Assembly: GCA_964349515.1 (NCBI GenBank)
Contig: CAYGHG010000012.1
Location: 1 to 36,141, forward strand
DNA from: CAYGHG01 sp964349515
Lineage (GTDB): Bacteria > Oederibacteriota > PGYV01 > CAYGHG01
Reading direction: 5' to 3'
Length of the DNA: 36,141 nt
The notes beneath the pieces are model-generated. The model was not told where the DNA came from, did no database searches, and was given only the letters and a program-made list of their open reading frames with translations. Numbering within the stretch: the stretch's first letter is position 1; each line of letters begins with the position of its first letter. Shown in pieces: positions 33,551 through 36,141 of the stretch. A program made the translations under genes and the position numbers.

Positions 33551-33583
33551 GAACTTTACACTTTGAACTTTACACTTTACACT
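33551..33583. repeat. Tandem 14-base repeat beyond the ktrA stop
   Basis: GAACTTTACACTTT occurs twice back to back (33551-33564, 33565-33578), followed by the partial unit ACACT. It lies ten bases downstream of the ktrA stop and upstream of the GT2 promoter. Confidence 0.8.
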
Positions 33584-33592
33584 GTCGTTATT

Positions 33593-34249
33593 TTACCCCT
33601 GAAACGACCTGAACTTCTGTATATCATCGTCCTTTCCGATAACCAACACCGAACAGTCCGCGACGAGCCTGAAATCAGCGCCCGGGATAAAGGACATTTC
33701 GCTCTTTAATACATCATTAACCGCAATTACCAGCACATTAAAGTGTTCCCTGATTTTTATTTCTCCCAGAGTCTTTCCGTAAAACTTTTCAGGCACCGCG
33801 ACTTCCAGTACGCTGTAGCCCTCGGCGAGATTCAGGTGTTCCATCAGATTTGGGTTGGACAGTTTCAGCGCAAGGTTGGCGGCCATTTCCTTGTCAGGAT
33901 ATATCAGTTCTGTCGCGCCTATGGCTTTCAGTGCCACGCCGTGGTCCTCGTTTAACGGCTTTACATAAATGTTTTTAACGCCGCACTCTTTCACATAAAG
34001 TGTGGCAAGCACGTTTTCCTCCAGCCTTCCCAGCGAAATTATAACTCCGTCAAGGTCGGGGCTTATCAGGTCTGCCATCACTTTTTTATCCCTTACATCC
34101 GCAATAGCGGAATATGTCACCTTGTCTTTTATGTCCTCAACTTTCTTTTTGCTAAAATCAATCGCCAGTACCTGATGCCCGGATTTTGCAAGCGACTCCG
34201 CAACCTGCATGCCGAAATCTCCGAGGCCTATTACCGCAAACTGTTTCAT
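33593..34249 (-). CDS. ktrA: TrkA-type NAD-binding potassium channel regulator
   Basis: This cytoplasmic RCK subunit binds nucleotides and gates the KtrB/TrkH membrane pore. The 218-residue protein has one TrkA-N Rossmann domain with GLGDFG at residues 8-13 and an acidic Asp after strand 2, then a TrkA-C domain (about 140-218). One RCK unit is the KtrA layout rather than the double TrkA of E. coli. AGGAGG lies seven bases before the ATG. It follows the pore gene by 23 bases. Confidence 0.92.
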   Translation of the reverse strand: MKQFAVIGLGDFGMQVAESLAKSGHQVLAIDFSKKKVEDIKDKVTYSAIADVRDKKVMADLISPDLDGVIISLGRLEENVLATLYVKECGVKNIYVKPLNEDHGVALKAIGATELIYPDKEMAANLALKLSNPNLMEHLNLAEGYSVLEVAVPEKFYGKTLGEIKIREHFNVLVIAVNDVLKSEMSFIPGADFRLVADCSVLVIGKDDDIQKFRSFQG

Positions 34250-34272
34250 TTATTCCTCCTGTATATCCTGTA

Positions 34273-35607
34273 TTACCCGACCATAACACCTGCATCGGGG
34301 TATTTAATCGCACTTTCTTTTCCTCCGCCCGCCATCAACAGCCCGAAAGTAATCGGCCCCACCCTGCCGGCGAACATAGTCGCCATCAGTACCACTTTTC
34401 CTCCCGGAGTAAGGGAGGAAGTTATGCCCGCGGAAAGGCCGCCGGCGCTGAAAGCCGCTACAGATTCCACAAGCAGTTTAAAAAAGCCCGCGTCTTCAAG
34501 AAACGAGAGTATGAAAGCCGATAAAAGAACTATAAACATTGATATTGCCATTATTGAAACCGCCCTTTTTGCCGTCTCCGAGCGTATCTCCCTTTTCATT
34601 ATGTTAATCTCCGCTTTTTCCTTAAGGTTAAAATATGTAAAAGCTGTGACAATCCCGAAAGTCGTGGTTTTTATACCGCCGCCGGTACTGCCCGGCGAGG
34701 CTCCGACAAACATCAGCATTGCGATTAGAAACAGGGTGGTCTCACGCAGCCCTGACAGCTCTACTGTAGAAAACCCCACCGTTGTAGAGGCTGCCATTAC
34801 CTGAAAAAATGCTTCAGAAGCGGTTTTTATCCCAAACCCTGCCACTTTAGCTTCTGACAAATAATAGAGAACAAAGCCCACTGCCATAATAAACGCAGTC
34901 ATAGCGAGCACGTACTTTGTATGTGTTGTAAGAAAACTGTTCTCGCCCCTCTTGGGCAGGAAAAAATGTTTCAGGTTATAAAGCACGACAAAGCCGATTC
35001 CGCCCGCTATTGAAAGCACCGATATGACGGTGATTACCACCGGGTTTCCGGAGTAACGCGCTATCCCCCCTTCAAACGAGGAGTATCCGGCTGTAGCAAA
35101 AGCAGAAACCGAGTGATAAACCGCATGATAGGCAGCCTCTGCCGGCCCGTATTCACCTACCCAGGCAAAGAACAACACAACAGCACCTGCTGCCTCAAAA
35201 ACCATCGTGAATATTACCGCAGCACGCAAAAGCCGCGTCGTATCAGAGAGAGAAGAAGTATTCATTGTTTCCTTGAGTATCATCTTTGACTCAAGGCTGA
35301 CCTTGCCAAAAGCGCCAAGCAGCGCAAGCGATATGAAAAACATATAACCGATACCGCACAGCTGTATTACACATAGTATTACAACCTGCCCGAACAGAGT
35401 GTAGTGAGTGGCAGTGTCATACGGGGTAAGCCCGGACGTGGATACCGCCGCAAAAGCGGCGAAGAAAATATCAAATAAACTTTCAGCGCCCGGGTCTTTT
35501 ACCGCAAAAGGCAGCATCAACAACAGGGCTGTCAAAAGAGTAATTCCTATATATCCAAATGTAAGAATCTGAAAAGGTTTAAACCCTTTTTCAACAGGTT
35601 TATTCAT
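34273..35607 (-). CDS. ktrB: TrkH/KtrB-type potassium transporter pore subunit
   Basis: The 444-residue membrane protein has about ten hydrophobic segments arranged as four membrane-pore-membrane repeats. Each carries a selectivity-filter Gly: AVSTSGLT, SAFATAGYS, ASTTVGFST and AAFSAGGLS. It imports potassium, probably with sodium or protons, under control of the neighbouring KtrA-like protein. I see no clear ribosome site before the ATG at 35605-35607, which is unusual here; translation may depend on the upstream lipoprotein gene, 39 bases away. Confidence 0.92.
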   Translation of the reverse strand: MNKPVEKGFKPFQILTFGYIGITLLTALLLMLPFAVKDPGAESLFDIFFAAFAAVSTSGLTPYDTATHYTLFGQVVILCVIQLCGIGYMFFISLALLGAFGKVSLESKMILKETMNTSSLSDTTRLLRAAVIFTMVFEAAGAVVLFFAWVGEYGPAEAAYHAVYHSVSAFATAGYSSFEGGIARYSGNPVVITVISVLSIAGGIGFVVLYNLKHFFLPKRGENSFLTTHTKYVLAMTAFIMAVGFVLYYLSEAKVAGFGIKTASEAFFQVMAASTTVGFSTVELSGLRETTLFLIAMLMFVGASPGSTGGGIKTTTFGIVTAFTYFNLKEKAEINIMKREIRSETAKRAVSIMAISMFIVLLSAFILSFLEDAGFFKLLVESVAAFSAGGLSAGITSSLTPGGKVVLMATMFAGRVGPITFGLLMAGGGKESAIKYPDAGVMVG

Positions 35608-35646
35608 TTGAGGCGCGCTTTATTAACCGCACTCCTTAATATATGT

Positions 35647-36102
35647 TTAGCCTCTTATCGTCCCCTGAGGCGGCACGTTATCATCTTTCTTTTTCTTTTT
35701 TATTATAAACCATATTACGAGGAGGGCCGCTATAACACCGAGAATTGCGAGTATTATCCCTATGGGTGACCCGCCCTTTTTGTCCTGCGTGCCCTTTTTT
35801 GCTTTCCCGGCTTCTACGGAGTCAGACTCTGCTTTAATTGAATCTGCCGCAGTTTCTAATTCTTCACCTGCGGTTTTTACTGCAGCTGCAGCCTTTTTCA
35901 CTGCTTTTGCCGCAGGGCTTTTTGTCGCGGCGGTAGGCGCATTGTCATATACTTCCTCTTCGTCTTCTTCCTGATAACCGTCATCCTGCTGCGATGAAGC
36001 CGCATCTGCAGGCTTGTCCTGCTGTTTTTGTGTGCTGGCACAGCCTGTCACAGAAGCCATAAACAAGAACGCAATAAGCACAATAAGTATGTTTTTTAAC
36101 AT
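35647..36102 (-). CDS. Lipoprotein with acidic linker and C-terminal membrane helix
   Basis: The 151-residue protein starts with a signal peptide and lipobox VTGC (Cys about 21). A Gln/Asp/Glu-rich acidic segment and an Ala/Lys-rich helical segment (about 60-85) follow. A single transmembrane helix (about 112-133, IGIILAILGVIAALLVIWFII) and a Lys-rich tail (KKKKKDD) end it. Both a lipid anchor and a membrane helix is an odd pairing; the tail would face the cytoplasm if it is inserted. GGAGG lies seven bases before the ATG. It may share a transcript with ktrB and ktrA. I do not recognise the family. Confidence 0.7.
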   Translation of the reverse strand: MLKNILIVLIAFLFMASVTGCASTQKQQDKPADAASSQQDDGYQEEDEEEVYDNAPTAATKSPAAKAVKKAAAAVKTAGEELETAADSIKAESDSVEAGKAKKGTQDKKGGSPIGIILAILGVIAALLVIWFIIKKKKKDDNVPPQGTIRG

Positions 36103-36131
36103 TTTAAAACCTCCATTTGTTTAGATACAAA

Positions 36132-36137
36132 ATTATA
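36132..36137 (-). promoter_or_regulatory. Extended -10 promoter of the lipoprotein-ktrBA unit
   Basis: On the minus strand TATAAT is preceded by TGC, an extended -10. The -35 would lie beyond the window end. It is about 30 bases before the lipoprotein start codon. Confidence 0.55.
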
Positions 36138-36141
36138 GCAC

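Noticed and set aside
34175..34804. 209-codon plus-strand frame opposite ktrB
   Set aside because: Antisense shadow of a transporter gene; no ribosome site or family motif.

Overview
The window reads as a chromosomal segment of an uncultured, anaerobic, diderm (outer-membrane-bearing) bacterium. The diderm reading rests on an LPS-assembly and Kdo block (kdsD, kdsC, an LpxL-type acyltransferase, lptC, lptA, lptB), several lipoproteins and probable outer-membrane proteins. The anaerobic reading rests on a four-subunit ferredoxin-dependent 2-oxoacid oxidoreductase. RicT/PSP1, a SpoIID-domain protein and a Pro/Thr-rich linker on a lipoprotein are seen together in several candidate phyla (for example Goldbacteria- or Firestonebacteria-like lineages). 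The phylum is my inference and is low confidence. No tRNA, rRNA, CRISPR array, transposase, integrase or phage gene was found.

Layout, left to right. (1) 1-1404: a truncated MITE-like repeat and a lone secreted orphan gene bracketed by short repeats. (2) 1405-7538, minus strand: housekeeping operon tmk-holB-ricT-metG-tatD-trpD with a near-consensus promoter at 7511-7538; unusual polypyrimidine (mRNA-sense) repeats lie just before the tatD and trpD start codons. (3) 7687-8116, plus strand: a small orphan gene. (4) 8331-11325, plus strand: a second MITE-like repeat, a promoter, then korD-korA-korB-korC. (5) 11318-13432, minus strand: a cytoplasmic GH3 glycosidase that overlaps korC tail to tail. 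(6) 13433-14012: a structured gene-free region with two hairpins whose loops are complementary, two tandem palindromic G-rich units, and a strong terminator. (7) 14013-18411, minus strand: an envelope locus with a leucine-rich-repeat lipoprotein, two paralogous beta-rich exported proteins and two paralogous helical-repeat lipoproteins. (8) 18469-18580: a third MITE-like repeat. (9) 18634-32132, minus strand: a long tightly packed envelope-biogenesis run, zinc-ribbon protein-kdsD-kdsC-acyltransferase-lptC-lptA-lptB-TPR/SpoIID-manA-M16 peptidase-AllA-like-PAP2/beta fusion-outer-membrane-like protein. (10) 32163-33469: a GT2 glycosyltransferase with a perfect consensus promoter and its own terminator. 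(11) 33593-36141, minus strand: lipoprotein, ktrB-like and ktrA-like potassium uptake genes.

How it works together: the large minus-strand block makes and moves LPS (Kdo-8P formation, lipid acylation, the LptC-LptA-LptB bridge parts) and adds sugar supply (ManA), a peptidoglycan-linked SpoIID protein, a periplasmic-type M16 protease and a PAP2 lipid phosphatase. kdsA, kdsB, lptD, lptF/G and most lpx genes must lie elsewhere. The most promising under-described items are the envelope locus 14013-18358, the PAP2/beta-domain fusion, the AllA-like gene inside an envelope operon, and the structured non-coding DNA at 13459-13958.
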